Source: CAYWEP01 sp964613075 (lineage in GTDB: Bacteria > Patescibacteriota > Microgenomatia > Levybacterales > UBA12049). From it: a DNA stretch of 63,963 nucleotides. The stretch is from NCBI GenBank assembly GCA_964613075.1, contig CAZTFV010000001.1:1-63963 (forward strand). Direction: 5' to 3'. The notes beneath the pieces are model-generated. The model saw only the letters and a list, made by a program, of their open reading frames with translations, was not told the origin of the DNA and searched no databases. Shown piece by piece: positions 8,800 to 17,609 of this stretch (its first letter is position 1; each line of letters starts with the position of its first letter). The position numbers were made by a program, and so were the translations under genes.

Positions 8800-8896
8800 T
8801 GTCATTCTGAGCGTTAGCGAAGAATCTCTTTTGTCATGCTGAATTTATTTCAGCATCAATTTCTTGAGAGATCCTGAATCAAGTTCAGGATGACAT
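8800..8896. repeat. REP-like palindromic repeat
   Basis: TGTCATTCTGAGCGTTAGCGA at one end and GATCCTGAATCAAGTTCAGGA at the other, with an internal inverted pair (GTCATGCTGAA/TTCAGCATCA). Same family as 4352-4446. It fills most of the gap between rny and recX; I see no gene in the remaining 130 bases. Confidence 0.65.
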
Positions 8897-9027
8897 TTTG
8901 CGTGGATAAACGGAAGAACAGCTCAAACTGAGCTTTATCTATTTGACGTGGTTTCCAGTGGTAGTAATAATTCTCTCATGGAATACACGAATAGTCTTCC
9001 TATTGCCACTTATCTACAATTATACTC

Positions 9028-9525
9028 CTATTTTAATTCTTCGTCAACGCTCTGCCGTATCGTATCCCAGTCAAACCCACGCCTTGCTAAAAACTCGATT
9101 AATTTCTGTCTCTGTTCTCGTTCTGCTAAGCGCGCGAAACGTCGTCTGCGACTTGCGATCAATTTTCTTGCTTGTTCAACATCCGAAACTGCAGTTTCTG
9201 CCTCTTCTGCTATCAATGTATCAATGACATCTTTTGCAATCCCTTTTTGTAATAACTCCAGCCTAATGATCCTTTTACTTTTCGGACGAAACTCTATTCG
9301 TTGCTTGATCCACCATTTGGCAAATGCCTCATCGTCCAAAAATTTTTGTTGTATTAGTGTTTGAATTACCTGCTCAATAACACTTTCTATCTCTGCTTTT
9401 CGTCCAAAGGACGAACGATTTTTGGCCGATTTTTGCAGCAGCTTGTTGCGGACTTCTTTTTCAGAGCGAGGTCGGTACTTCAAAAAATGTGCTGCTATTA
9501 TGTAGAACTTCTCAAACTCATCCAT
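9028..9525 (-). CDS. recX: Regulatory protein RecX
   Basis: 165 residues made of three-helix repeats typical of RecX, with RPRSEKEVRNKLLQK near residue 18 and KFLDDEAFAKWWIKQRI around 80. RecX binds RecA filaments and modulates them. It lies 15 bases downstream of recA on the same strand, the usual operon arrangement, which supports the call. Confidence 0.9.
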   Translation of the reverse strand: MDEFEKFYIIAAHFLKYRPRSEKEVRNKLLQKSAKNRSSFGRKAEIESVIEQVIQTLIQQKFLDDEAFAKWWIKQRIEFRPKSKRIIRLELLQKGIAKDVIDTLIAEEAETAVSDVEQARKLIASRRRRFARLAEREQRQKLIEFLARRGFDWDTIRQSVDEELK

Positions 9526-9540
9526 TTAGAGGAATAATAA

Positions 9541-10650
9541 TTATTGTGCGGTAATAGGTTCTTGCTCCTCTTCTTCCTCACTCTCTTCAACACCGACCGC
9601 GACCGGCAGACCACCATCTTTACTTTTTGCCATAATCTCACTCACAATTTTTTTGGAAAGCGCCTGGTCTTCTTTAAGCCGATCAATGGTCGCTGCTTTT
9701 CCTTGTCCGAGCATCTCATCATTATAGCGATAAAATGCACCGGACTTGGAAATAATGCCCATTTCAACAGCAACATCCAAAATCCCGCCTTCTCTTGATA
9801 TACCATCAGCAAAGACATCAAATTCAGCGATCCTAAAAGGTGACGAGACTTTATTTTTTACCACTTTCACCCTGTGTCGCGATCCGATTGCTTTATCTCC
9901 CTCTTTGAGGGTCTCAATCTTCCGAACATCCATCCGGACAGATGCATAAAACTTCAATGCCAATCCGCCTGTTGTTGTTTCCGGATTGCCAAACATCACA
10001 CCGATTTTCTGCCGCAACTGATTGGTAAAAATAACGACTGTTTTTGATTTGGATATAACACCGGTTAATTTTCGCAAAGCCTGCGACATAAGCCGTGCCT
10101 GAAGACCAATTACCGCTTCGCCCATCTCGCCTTCAATTTCAGCTCGCGGGACAAGTGCTGCAACCGAATCAATAACCAAGACATCAACCGCGCCTGATCG
10201 AACTAAGCTCTCTGCAATCTCCAGTGCCTGTTCTCCTGTATCAGGTTGTGAGATAAGCAAATCATCAAGCTTTACACCGATTCGCTCTGCCCAGAGTGGA
10301 TCAAGTGCGTGTTCGGCATCGATAAATGCCGCAATGCCGCCGTGTTTTTGCGCCTGAGCAATTATCGAGAGACAGATCGTGGTTTTCCCCGATGCTTCAG
10401 GTCCATAAATCTCAATGATTCTTCCCCGCGGCACACCACCAACTCCTAAAGCCAGATCCAAAGGTAGACATCCTGTGGAAATAACGGAAATATCAAATTT
10501 CTGCGCTGCTTCACCAAAACGCATTATCGATCCGCGACCGTACTGCTTCTCTATCTGATCCATGGCCATGCGGATTGATTGGAGTTTGGCTGAAGTTTCG
10601 GTCTGGGGTTGTACTAAAATCTTTTGCGAATTGCCTGAAGTCCTCGCCAT
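9541..10650 (-). CDS. recA: Recombinase RecA
   Basis: About 369 residues from the ATG at 10650, which has GAGG at a suitable distance; a longer start at 10692 would translate the promoter. Walker A GPEASGKT is near residues 83-90, followed by the RecA core (IDSVAALVPRAEIEGEMG, GGLALKFYASVR). The C-terminus is acidic (EESEEEEEQE), as in other RecA proteins. It catalyses strand exchange in recombinational repair. No SOS box is evident in the promoter. Confidence 0.97.
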   Translation of the reverse strand: MARTSGNSQKILVQPQTETSAKLQSIRMAMDQIEKQYGRGSIMRFGEAAQKFDISVISTGCLPLDLALGVGGVPRGRIIEIYGPEASGKTTICLSIIAQAQKHGGIAAFIDAEHALDPLWAERIGVKLDDLLISQPDTGEQALEIAESLVRSGAVDVLVIDSVAALVPRAEIEGEMGEAVIGLQARLMSQALRKLTGVISKSKTVVIFTNQLRQKIGVMFGNPETTTGGLALKFYASVRMDVRKIETLKEGDKAIGSRHRVKVVKNKVSSPFRIAEFDVFADGISREGGILDVAVEMGIISKSGAFYRYNDEMLGQGKAATIDRLKEDQALSKKIVSEIMAKSKDGGLPVAVGVEESEEEEEQEPITAQ

Positions 10651-10664
10651 AGTAATTGCCTCAA

Positions 10665-10692
10665 ATTGTAGCAGCAATATGATAAAATGCAA
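10665..10692 (-). promoter_or_regulatory. recA promoter
   Basis: Minus strand: -35 TTGCAT (10692-10687), 16-base spacer, -10 TACAAT (10670-10665), 15 bases before the recA ATG. Confidence 0.6.
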
Positions 10693-10705
10693 TAGGTAGA
10701 ATTAC

Positions 10706-10744
10706 ATAAAAATAATCCAATAAACCAATATCCAAATAAACAAA
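10706..10744. repeat. AT-rich phased repeat, left of four-helix-bundle gene
   Basis: Units like CCAATAAACCAATATCCAAA recur about every seven bases. The complementary set (TTTGTTTATTGG, TATTTGTATATTTG) lies right of the gene at 11118-11172, so the gene is bracketed by inverted repeats, as if carried as a unit. Confidence 0.5.
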
Positions 10745-10748
10745 TGAA

Positions 10749-11114
10749 ATGAAAGCTGCCTATGCCCAAGATATCCACGAAAGAATTTATAACTTTGTTA
10801 TTCGAGTATTAAAGCTAATCAAAAAACTTCCAAGAACCTCGGAAAATTTAATCATTATTAACCAAATAGCTAGATCCGTTACATCAATGGGCGCAAACGA
10901 CCGAGAAGCCGACGGTGTTGCGACAAAAAGGGACTTCGTTCATAAATATAGTATCGTTAGAAAAGAGGGTAAAGAAACAGATTATTGGCTTCACATAATT
11001 GCCGACACAAATGACTCCTTTAGGACAGAAACAATGATGATGATAAGTGAGGGAATTGAAATTATTAAAGTAGTAAGCACGATAATGTATAATACACAAA
11101 ATAATAACAAGTAA
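10749..11114 (+). CDS. Four-helix bundle protein (S23/avd-like)
   Basis: 121 residues resembling the four-helix-bundle family first found in 23S rRNA intervening sequences. Family features seen: an N-terminal helix with RIYNFVIRVLKLIKKLP, the INQIARSVTSMGAN segment (usually IRRAAVSIPANIAEG), then DFVHKYSIVRKEGKETDYWL. Function is unknown in most cases; diversity-generating retroelement Avd proteins share the fold, but no reverse transcriptase is present here. It is bracketed by inverted AT-rich repeats, which suggests mobility. Confidence 0.8.
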   Translation: MKAAYAQDIHERIYNFVIRVLKLIKKLPRTSENLIIINQIARSVTSMGANDREADGVATKRDFVHKYSIVRKEGKETDYWLHIIADTNDSFRTETMMMISEGIEIIKVVSTIMYNTQNNNK

Positions 11115-11192
11115 ATAAAACCAGTAATCAAATAAAATAAATTTGTTTATTGGCTTATTTGTATATTTGAATATTTTATTGCCTTTGGTAAT

Positions 11193-11263
11193 CGGGGTGT
11201 CGTATAACGGTAGTACGCCGCGCTGGGGGTGCGGTAGCCCAGGTCCAATTCCTGGCACCCCGA
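11193..11263 (+). tRNA. tRNA-Pro(GGG)
   Basis: 71 bases, no encoded CCA. Acceptor CGGGGTG pairs perfectly with CACCCCG (discriminator A). Anticodon stem CCGCG/TGCGG, loop CTGGGGG with anticodon GGG at 11225-11227. T stem CCAGG/CCTGG. The T loop reads TCCAATT, with C where nearly all tRNAs have the T that becomes pseudouridine 55. D arm is short but has the GG pair. Confidence 0.9.
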
Positions 11264-11335
11264 CTATTATAGGCAATAAACTTGGGTTGATCTTTTTAAA
11301 TCCTCTCATTTATTCTATACTGATCATCTAGTAAC

Positions 11336-12256
11336 ATGAGTCCGCTGACAAAAGGGATACTACTCATTTTCAGCATTGCCTTACTCCTCATTCTTTCCTT
11401 TCGTATCATCAATGTCAGAAGCGCATCCGAGCAAAAAATCATCTCCCCCCTCGCACAAACCCTGGGAGAAGCTCAAGAACCGCTTGAACCATATCATGAC
11501 CCCGGCCTCAAGCTCGTTATAGATCAAGCCCTAGAAGGAACGCGCGGAACATACGCAATCTACTATAAGAATCTAAAAACCGCTGAAACCTACTTCCAGC
11601 ATGAAGAAAAAATATATCCTGCAGCCAGCCTCTACAAACTCTGGCTCATGGCAACAACGTTCAAGCTCATAAACGAAGGAAAGCTTAGCGAAGACGAACA
11701 ATTGAAGAAAGACGCAGCAGAGCTGAATAAAATTTTTGATATCGCCACTGAGTCGGCAGAGCTTACAGAGGGAGGCGTTGCGATGTCTGTCTCAGAAGCA
11801 ACTGAAAAATCCATCACTATCTCGCATAACTACGCAGCATTGCTCCTTACCAGTCGGGTAAAAGTCTCAAATATGCGTCAATTCCTAAAAGACGAAGGCT
11901 TTGCGTATTCCAGTATTGGCCAGCCACCGTATACATCAGCCATTGATATCGCCAAATTCTACGAGAAGCTCTACAAAGGACAGCTTATCAGCAGAGAGTA
12001 TTCTGATAAAATGCTGGCAATCCTGAAAAAGCAAAGGCTCAACGACCGTATCCCCAAATACCTTCCCGACATAATAGAAGTCGCTCACAAAACAGGTGAA
12101 ATTGATACCTTCAAACATGACGCAGGCATTGTGTTCACGCCAAAGGGAGACTACATCCTGGTTGTTCTTTCAGAAAGTACCGTTCCGCTCCAAGCTGCTG
12201 AACGAATTGCCCGCGTTTCAGACGCTATCTATACATACGTACAACGCAAAAAATAG
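11336..12256 (+). CDS. Serine hydrolase, class A beta-lactamase-like
   Basis: 306 residues. N-terminal membrane segment about 8-24, then an extracytoplasmic domain with the three motifs of penicillin-recognising enzymes: S98-L-Y-K101, S163-H-N165 in place of SDN, and K252-T-G254. It is probably a membrane-tethered DD-peptidase or beta-lactamase relative acting on peptidoglycan; a true resistance enzyme is not implied. It directly follows tRNA-Pro and stands alone. Confidence 0.85.
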   Translation: MSPLTKGILLIFSIALLLILSFRIINVRSASEQKIISPLAQTLGEAQEPLEPYHDPGLKLVIDQALEGTRGTYAIYYKNLKTAETYFQHEEKIYPAASLYKLWLMATTFKLINEGKLSEDEQLKKDAAELNKIFDIATESAELTEGGVAMSVSEATEKSITISHNYAALLLTSRVKVSNMRQFLKDEGFAYSSIGQPPYTSAIDIAKFYEKLYKGQLISREYSDKMLAILKKQRLNDRIPKYLPDIIEVAHKTGEIDTFKHDAGIVFTPKGDYILVVLSESTVPLQAAERIARVSDAIYTYVQRKK

Positions 12257-12302
12257 AAATTGCATTAAAAAAAGGAATAGTGTATAAATCATAGAGCAAT
12301 CT

Positions 12303-12893
12303 ATGGACGAGGATCTGAAATATTGCTCACTCACCCCCGATTACCCAAAAATTGCCTACATGATTTTCCTCAACCCCATAAAAGGGGCAAGGCTACTTGA
12401 CCCCTATCCGATGGCATTTATTTACCGCACCCTTGAGGAAGTAACCGAGGTGGCGACAGAGGCAACCAAAGAAATCCAGGAATCAGCACAGTTTACTATA
12501 CGGCAGCATGTACTGCTCTTGCCCATACATTTCTCATCGCTTTTTACGCTTCGTCGTGAATTCTGGCAGGATCCTACTCATCACTACGACAGTCTCGACA
12601 GAATGAAAACATTCCAGAAAGTAGCTAACGCGCCGCAATTTTACAAACTACTGGTGACACCGACCTATCTTGATGAGAACGGCAAATGGCATCTCAATGC
12701 TACCCTTCCTCTTTATCAAAACGCAGATAAGAAAATAATCGAACGGTTTATGTTCCACTCAGATCAATCGGTTGACGAACGCGCCAAATTTGCTGCCGTT
12801 TATACCTTCGGTACGCCGACGCGTTTCAATTGGGAAACCCGACAAATAAGTGCTATCAAAAAACGCTTTGTCCACAGCAAGCACCATAACTAG
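12303..12893 (+). CDS. Uncharacterised protein
   Basis: 196 residues, soluble, no recognised motif. Starts MDEDLKYCSLTPDYPKIAYM; rich in aromatic residues (FYKLLVTPTYL, FNWETRQ). It is followed 73 bases later by another unknown of similar size in the same direction; the two may form an operon. I cannot assign a family. Confidence 0.75.
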   Translation: MDEDLKYCSLTPDYPKIAYMIFLNPIKGARLLDPYPMAFIYRTLEEVTEVATEATKEIQESAQFTIRQHVLLLPIHFSSLFTLRREFWQDPTHHYDSLDRMKTFQKVANAPQFYKLLVTPTYLDENGKWHLNATLPLYQNADKKIIERFMFHSDQSVDERAKFAAVYTFGTPTRFNWETRQISAIKKRFVHSKHHN

Positions 12894-12965
12894 CCAAATC
12901 TTCCTACAGGTAAGCCTTACAACATTTTTAAATCTGTGTTATACTGGTGTAAGTAATTCGTAAGA

Positions 12966-13523
12966 ATGAAACGCCTGCCCAAAAAAGTCGAATATATTGA
13001 CCCTATTGCACAAAACATCTGGCACACGGTCGTTGAATCAATGGACCAATATACGCACGATAGCATCCTCTCTAAATTTTATCTCCCTGAGGAAATAATT
13101 ATCCACTGCAGAAGCGTTGCTTCCATTTTTGCCCAAATCCACTACGCGCCCCTCCTTGAACCGGAAGAGGCATATAAAACCCGCCTCTACACCCTCTTTC
13201 TCTTCTCTATGATGTGCGGCGTTCAGATTTACCTTAAGGAGCGAGTGATGCTTAAAAATTATCCCTATTATAGAATTCTTACGGACAAGAAAGCCGTGAG
13301 GGAAGCCAAGCATAAAGTCACCAAGTCGCTTTTTGATGGCGCTGTGATCCTTGAGACAATAGACCAGGTCATGAACATGTTTCTAACCCAACTGATGGTT
13401 ATAAAGCAAAAACGCCGTTTCACCCTGAGAGACAAAATGTTTGATGATGAAAAATTCGATCGCTTCCTCCCCGCAAGCATCCTCTGGGGCTACCTCTTCG
13501 CAAAAGAGATGATAGTTGACTAA
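12966..13523 (+). CDS. Uncharacterised protein
   Basis: 185 residues, predicted mostly helical, with moderately hydrophobic stretches (YTLFLFSMMCGVQIYL, VMNMFLTQLMVI) that are probably buried helices rather than membrane spans. No family recognised. It is convergent with the L,D-transpeptidase gene, and both stop codons lie in a shared hairpin. Confidence 0.75.
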   Translation: MKRLPKKVEYIDPIAQNIWHTVVESMDQYTHDSILSKFYLPEEIIIHCRSVASIFAQIHYAPLLEPEEAYKTRLYTLFLFSMMCGVQIYLKERVMLKNYPYYRILTDKKAVREAKHKVTKSLFDGAVILETIDQVMNMFLTQLMVIKQKRRFTLRDKMFDDEKFDRFLPASILWGYLFAKEMIVD

Positions 13524-13539
13524 CTTTTTTTGAAGTTAG
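13520..13539. terminator. Hairpin shared by convergent genes
   Basis: CTAACTT and AAGTTAG form a perfect 7-base stem around TTTTTG, covering the stop codons of the genes at 12966-13523 and 13536-14297. There is no external T-run, so it is not a classical intrinsic terminator, though it may serve in both directions. Confidence 0.4.
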
Positions 13540-14297
13540 CTCGCTGGAGCGGTGCCGTAGATGATGACTTTTGTTCCCGGATTGTCAGCCGCTGCGGTGA
13601 TTGATTGCTTTCCTTGCAAATCGGGATTTGCCCAATAATATAGAATTGCCGCCTCCTCAGTCTTCATATTGATACACCCATGACTCATCGGATGACCAAA
13701 GTTGCTATGCCAATATGTTCCATGCAGACTGTATCCTTTCCACCTGGGAACTTGTGCATTTGCAAAAAACATCACATAGGGAACATTTGGCAGATAGTAG
13801 TATGTCCCAAGCGCCCGACTTCCTCCACTCATTTTTGTCGCCCGATACTTCACCCATATATCAAATTCTCCAGTTGGAGTCCTGCCCCACAAGCCGGTTG
13901 ATACGAGAAAGTCATAGACTTTCGTATTGCCCTCAAACGCATACACCCGTTGATTGGTTAAATCAACTTCAATCCGCTTGTTACTTGGATTAGCATCACC
14001 CAAGACAGGGTGTAAGGCCTCTGTGGGACTTTCTGTATATGCGTAAAGCGTCGGAACGCTAACTTCTTTTCCGTTATAGTAACCAACTGTCTCCGATGCG
14101 TCATACTCGCCATTTGATGAAAAATCAAACTTTTCTTTCCCGGTTGTCAGGAAAAACCAAGCCTGAGTCTGCATAAAGAGAAATACAAACCCCAAAAGTC
14201 CTGCCAGAACATACAGCAGAACAAATCTGATATGCAATATATGTGGAGCCTTTCGAGTAGAGGATGATCTTCTTTTCGCAGACTTTTTCTTGGGCAT
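13536..14297 (-). CDS. L,D-transpeptidase (YkuD family)
   Basis: 253 residues. Basic N-terminus, membrane segment about 25-45, then a YkuD domain with H192 and the active-site motif SHGCIN (H206, C208). It cross-links peptidoglycan stem peptides outside the membrane, using the cysteine as nucleophile. No LysM or other binding domain is seen. With the two serine hydrolases nearby it indicates a real peptidoglycan wall. Confidence 0.93.
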   Translation of the reverse strand: MPKKKSAKRRSSSTRKAPHILHIRFVLLYVLAGLLGFVFLFMQTQAWFFLTTGKEKFDFSSNGEYDASETVGYYNGKEVSVPTLYAYTESPTEALHPVLGDANPSNKRIEVDLTNQRVYAFEGNTKVYDFLVSTGLWGRTPTGEFDIWVKYRATKMSGGSRALGTYYYLPNVPYVMFFANAQVPRWKGYSLHGTYWHSNFGHPMSHGCINMKTEEAAILYYWANPDLQGKQSITAAADNPGTKVIIYGTAPAS

Positions 14298-14371
14298 GTA
14301 TCCAGTCTAACATGAAATAGGAGGGAAGAGTCAAGATACAACTCGGTTATTATTACACAAGAATAGAAATG

Positions 14372-15166
14372 TCATACCGAACTTGATTCAGCATCTTCCA
14401 GAACATAAGGAACTGTATGTTTATATTTATTTTTCTCCGCATAAGAGATGATCTTCTCAGCGTTCGCAAAACCTTGTTGCTTAATGTCATCAATTGACAT
14501 CTTTCTATCAAAATACGCATACAAAACCTGATCTGCTTCTTTGTAAGAAAATCCAAATTCTCCTTCATCAGTCTGGCCCTGCCATAACCCAGCAGTCGGC
14601 TTCTGTTCTATTACCTGCGCCGGCAAATCCAAATCCCTTGCCAATTCGTATACCTGTGTTTTATAAAGATGTTGTATCGGCTCAATATCGGAAAGCTCAT
14701 CCCCACCCCTTGTAAAATACCCAAGTAAATACTCCGACCTATTTTCCGTTCCTAAAACTAATGCGTTTAATTTTTTTGCCCGATCAAAAAGTATTATCAT
14801 CCGCACTCTCGCCATAATATTTCCCAGTCGAACTGGATCTGTTTCATTACTATTCAAGCTCTTAGCCAATGCGTCAACCGCATAACCGATATCAATTTTT
14901 TCAACCTGAGACTTAGGAATCTGGAAAAATTTCAAAACATTGTGCGCATTTTGAAGGCTTTGAGGATGAGTATCTTTATACGGCAGTAACAAAACATGGA
15001 CATTCTCTTTTCCCAACGCACTTACAGCAAGCGCTAAAGCTGTCGACGAATCGATACCGCCAGACAAACCGATAACAACCTTTGTGAGTCCGGTTTTTTT
15101 AAGAGTCTGTCGTAAAAACTCTCCTATTCTGTTAACTTCGTATTCTGGATTTATAGCGGGCAACAT
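14372..15166 (-). CDS. nadE: NAD+ synthase
   Basis: 264 residues, the ammonia/short form without glutaminase domain. ATP pyrophosphatase P-loop SGGIDSS at 35-41; LGTENRSEYLLGYFT and GGDELSDIEP match the family substrate loops. It converts nicotinate adenine dinucleotide to NAD. Eight bases separate it from the upstream nadD, so the two form an operon for the last steps of NAD synthesis. Confidence 0.95.
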   Translation of the reverse strand: MLPAINPEYEVNRIGEFLRQTLKKTGLTKVVIGLSGGIDSSTALALAVSALGKENVHVLLLPYKDTHPQSLQNAHNVLKFFQIPKSQVEKIDIGYAVDALAKSLNSNETDPVRLGNIMARVRMIILFDRAKKLNALVLGTENRSEYLLGYFTRGGDELSDIEPIQHLYKTQVYELARDLDLPAQVIEQKPTAGLWQGQTDEGEFGFSYKEADQVLYAYFDRKMSIDDIKQQGFANAEKIISYAEKNKYKHTVPYVLEDAESSSV

Positions 15167-15173
15167 AGGTTAC

Positions 15174-15740
15174 CTATCTGTATAGTCCTTTCTCCTTTAT
15201 ATACTCCTCAACTCTCTCCGGTACAAACCCACTAATAGATTTCCCATGTTTGATTCGCTGCCTGATAAGCGTTGAGGAAAGATTGGTTGTAATCAGCTCC
15301 TTATCTCTTATCGCTTCAAATCCCGATGGGAGTTTTGCTGGAAGCGTAAACGGATCGCGGGGAAAAACCAAAAATGTTGCAAGCTCGGTTAGTGTTTCAG
15401 TTTTTTCCCAACGCGAAAATTCGGACAAGATATCCGATCCGACAATCCAGTAAATGTTGTCTTTTGACATCTGTCTTAGCTCTGCAATCGTTTCCACACT
15501 ATAGCTTACTCCTTTGCGCTTTAATTCCAAATCAGAGACGACTACTTTTTTGTTTGTAAGGCTTTGCAGCATCTGTACTCTGTTTGTCGGCGATGCAATA
15601 ATCGGTTTCCACTGGTGTTTGAACGCAGGCATGAGAAGCACGCGGTTGATATCCGCTCGAAATTCCAGCACTTGCTTTACCACCCAGAGATGCCCTATAT
15701 GTGGCGGGTCAAAACACCCGCCAAGCACTGCAATATTCAT
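15174..15740 (-). CDS. nadD: Nicotinate-nucleotide adenylyltransferase
   Basis: 188 residues, nucleotidyltransferase fold. GGCFDPPHIGHL at 7-18 carries the HxGH motif (HIGH), and SSTLIRQR near 154 is the ISSTxIR motif. It makes nicotinate adenine dinucleotide from NaMN and ATP, feeding nadE immediately downstream. An extended -10 promoter (15771-15776) lies upstream. Confidence 0.93.
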   Translation of the reverse strand: MNIAVLGGCFDPPHIGHLWVVKQVLEFRADINRVLLMPAFKHQWKPIIASPTNRVQMLQSLTNKKVVVSDLELKRKGVSYSVETIAELRQMSKDNIYWIVGSDILSEFSRWEKTETLTELATFLVFPRDPFTLPAKLPSGFEAIRDKELITTNLSSTLIRQRIKHGKSISGFVPERVEEYIKEKGLYR

Positions 15741-15770
15741 CTTTTGCGCTCGTAGTGAGTTTACCGAACT

Positions 15771-15776
15771 ATTATA
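15771..15776 (-). promoter_or_regulatory. Extended -10 promoter of nadDE
   Basis: TGTTATAAT on the minus strand, about 30 bases before the nadD ATG. No convincing -35 box. Confidence 0.45.
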
Positions 15777-15903
15777 ACAAAATTGCGCTATTTCGTCCGT
15801 TTTGTCAGATATCCGTCATGCATTTCTTATAAGTTTATTACTCCATTTTGTAATCTTTCTCACAAAATAAGAGTAGCTTGTTAGAAAGTAGGAGGAAAAC
15901 CTC

Positions 15904-16533
15904 ATGCTTAAGCGCGGAAAAGTTATTTTTAAACGCATCTTTTTATCTCAAGACCGGAAGTTCCCAAACCAAACCTCTGACAATCAACCAAGGGCATCTC
16001 CTTTGGAGGATACTATATTGGCTTCACAAGCGCAGCAAACACAAGCAATGCAGCAAATACCCCTTGATATAGTAAAAGAGTTTGCCAAGCAAAGATCAGA
16101 TAATATCGAAAAATTCGTAAAACTCATCGATGAGTCAGATGGAATGTTACTCAAAATCTCATCGGTATTTCCCTTTGATTTATTTCCTGACTCAATTACC
16201 ATTGATCCAATAAAAGTAAACATTGTCTCAAGAGAATTTTTTTTCTCGGCATGCATGCACACGATATACATAAAAAACATCCTTGACATCCTCGTTGACT
16301 GTTCGGTGTTTTTTGCGACCATGAGAATTATGTATGAAGGATTTGGACCAAATGTGGTATATGTAAAGTATCTAAAAAGGAGAGAGGCGCAGAAAGCACG
16401 CAGAATTATCCAGGGACTCGTCGTTGCGACCAGGGAAGGTGTTGATTTTTCTAGGCTTGACGCCAACGAAGTTCGGCAACAAATAGAAATGCTAGGAGAA
16501 GCAAAGTTACTCGAAGGCCGCTACTATAGATGA
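15904..16533 (+). CDS. Uncharacterised PH-like protein
   Basis: 209 residues with a strong ribosome binding site (AGGAGG) before the ATG. N-terminal ~90 residues are polar and glutamine-rich; the middle (SITIDPIKVNIVSREFFF) looks like the beta-strands of bacterial PH-like domains, and a basic helix RREAQKARRIIQGLVVA follows. The resemblance to uncharacterised CPR proteins with a PH-like fold is an impression only. Its end overlaps the convergent serine hydrolase gene by 10 bases. Confidence 0.75.
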   Translation: MLKRGKVIFKRIFLSQDRKFPNQTSDNQPRASPLEDTILASQAQQTQAMQQIPLDIVKEFAKQRSDNIEKFVKLIDESDGMLLKISSVFPFDLFPDSITIDPIKVNIVSREFFFSACMHTIYIKNILDILVDCSVFFATMRIMYEGFGPNVVYVKYLKRREAQKARRIIQGLVVATREGVDFSRLDANEVRQQIEMLGEAKLLEGRYYR

Positions 16534-17543
16534 AAGAAAACAATATCTGCAATCTTTCGTCTGACAGCGGCTATAGCCTCAGAGTCAAGTTTTCGCTTTG
16601 GGTATGTATAATTTGATAACATGACAAAAGCAATACCTCTTATAACATCACAAATAGCAACACATCCGGTAAATCCTGTTTTACCAAAGGTATGTTCGGT
16701 ACAGTAGTCTCCCATATAAGAGGGCTGGTATAATTCCCATCCCAAACCGGCAAAACGACCGATGCTCCTTGCTGAAAAATACGTTCTTCCTTTATAGGTA
16801 CCGCTTTGTAACAACATTTCCAAAAACACTAGCAAATCAGGAACTGTTGAAAATAAGCCGGCTGACCCAACAATATATTTTTTTGAAAGCGCATACGCGC
16901 TCTCATCATGCACTTCGCCTTGGATCACCCTCCCCCGCCAGGTATCAAATTCTGTCGGGACGATCTCTTCTTTCGGAAAAAGATTCGGATGGAACGTTGT
17001 TCGCTTCATGCCAAGCGGCGTAAAAAACTCCTCTGCTGCAAAAACACTAAGCGGTTTTTTACTTACCCGCTCAATGACAAGTCCCAGTAAGACACTTGTC
17101 GCATTCACGTACGCATATGTTGTCCCCGGTTTGCTTTTAAGCCGCGCGGAAAAAATATGCTCAAGAATCGTATCGGGTTCTTGATCTTTGAGCGAAGATA
17201 GCTTCAGATCAAAATCAAGCGTATGCGTTAATAAATGTCGTATCAGTACCTGTTCGCGATCACGATTTTTGAATTCGGCAACATAGGTAATAAGCTTGTC
17301 ATCAAGTCGCAACTCCCCACGATCGATAAGAAGTAGCGCAAGTGAAGCAGTCGGAATCGACTTGGTAATTGATGCTACGTCAAAGATGCTATCTTCGTTA
17401 ACCGATCTTGCACCATTTTCGTAGGTGTATGTTCCAAATGGCAGGACAATGCGTTTTCCTTGTTTTATAACTCCAACAACACAACCAGGGAAAACTTTCT
17501 CATCAATTGCATGTAGAGCAATTTTCTTTATTTTCTCTTCCAT
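16524..17543 (-). CDS. Serine hydrolase, class C beta-lactamase family
   Basis: 339 residues. S58-I-T-K61 catalytic motif, Y145-V-N147 second motif, and HTFGKTG near residue 285 as the third. No signal peptide or membrane helix is visible, so it may be cytoplasmic, as are EstB-type esterases of this family. Substrate unknown: peptidase, esterase and amide hydrolase activities all occur in the family. Confidence 0.88.
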   Translation of the reverse strand: MEEKIKKIALHAIDEKVFPGCVVGVIKQGKRIVLPFGTYTYENGARSVNEDSIFDVASITKSIPTASLALLLIDRGELRLDDKLITYVAEFKNRDREQVLIRHLLTHTLDFDLKLSSLKDQEPDTILEHIFSARLKSKPGTTYAYVNATSVLLGLVIERVSKKPLSVFAAEEFFTPLGMKRTTFHPNLFPKEEIVPTEFDTWRGRVIQGEVHDESAYALSKKYIVGSAGLFSTVPDLLVFLEMLLQSGTYKGRTYFSARSIGRFAGLGWELYQPSYMGDYCTEHTFGKTGFTGCVAICDVIRGIAFVMLSNYTYPKRKLDSEAIAAVRRKIADIVFFHL

Positions 17544-17609
17544 AACTTAAAAAGAGCATAACGTATTTCAAAAAAGGGAAAAGGCTCAAAGAGTAAAAGA
17601 CGAAAACAT

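Noticed and set aside
10749..11114. Diversity-generating retroelement accessory protein (Avd)
   Set aside because: The fold is similar but there is no reverse transcriptase, template repeat or variable repeat in the window.
11336..12256. Antibiotic-resistance beta-lactamase
   Set aside because: Has SxxK and KTG, but SHN instead of SDN and a membrane anchor; it fits a housekeeping peptidase-like serine hydrolase better.
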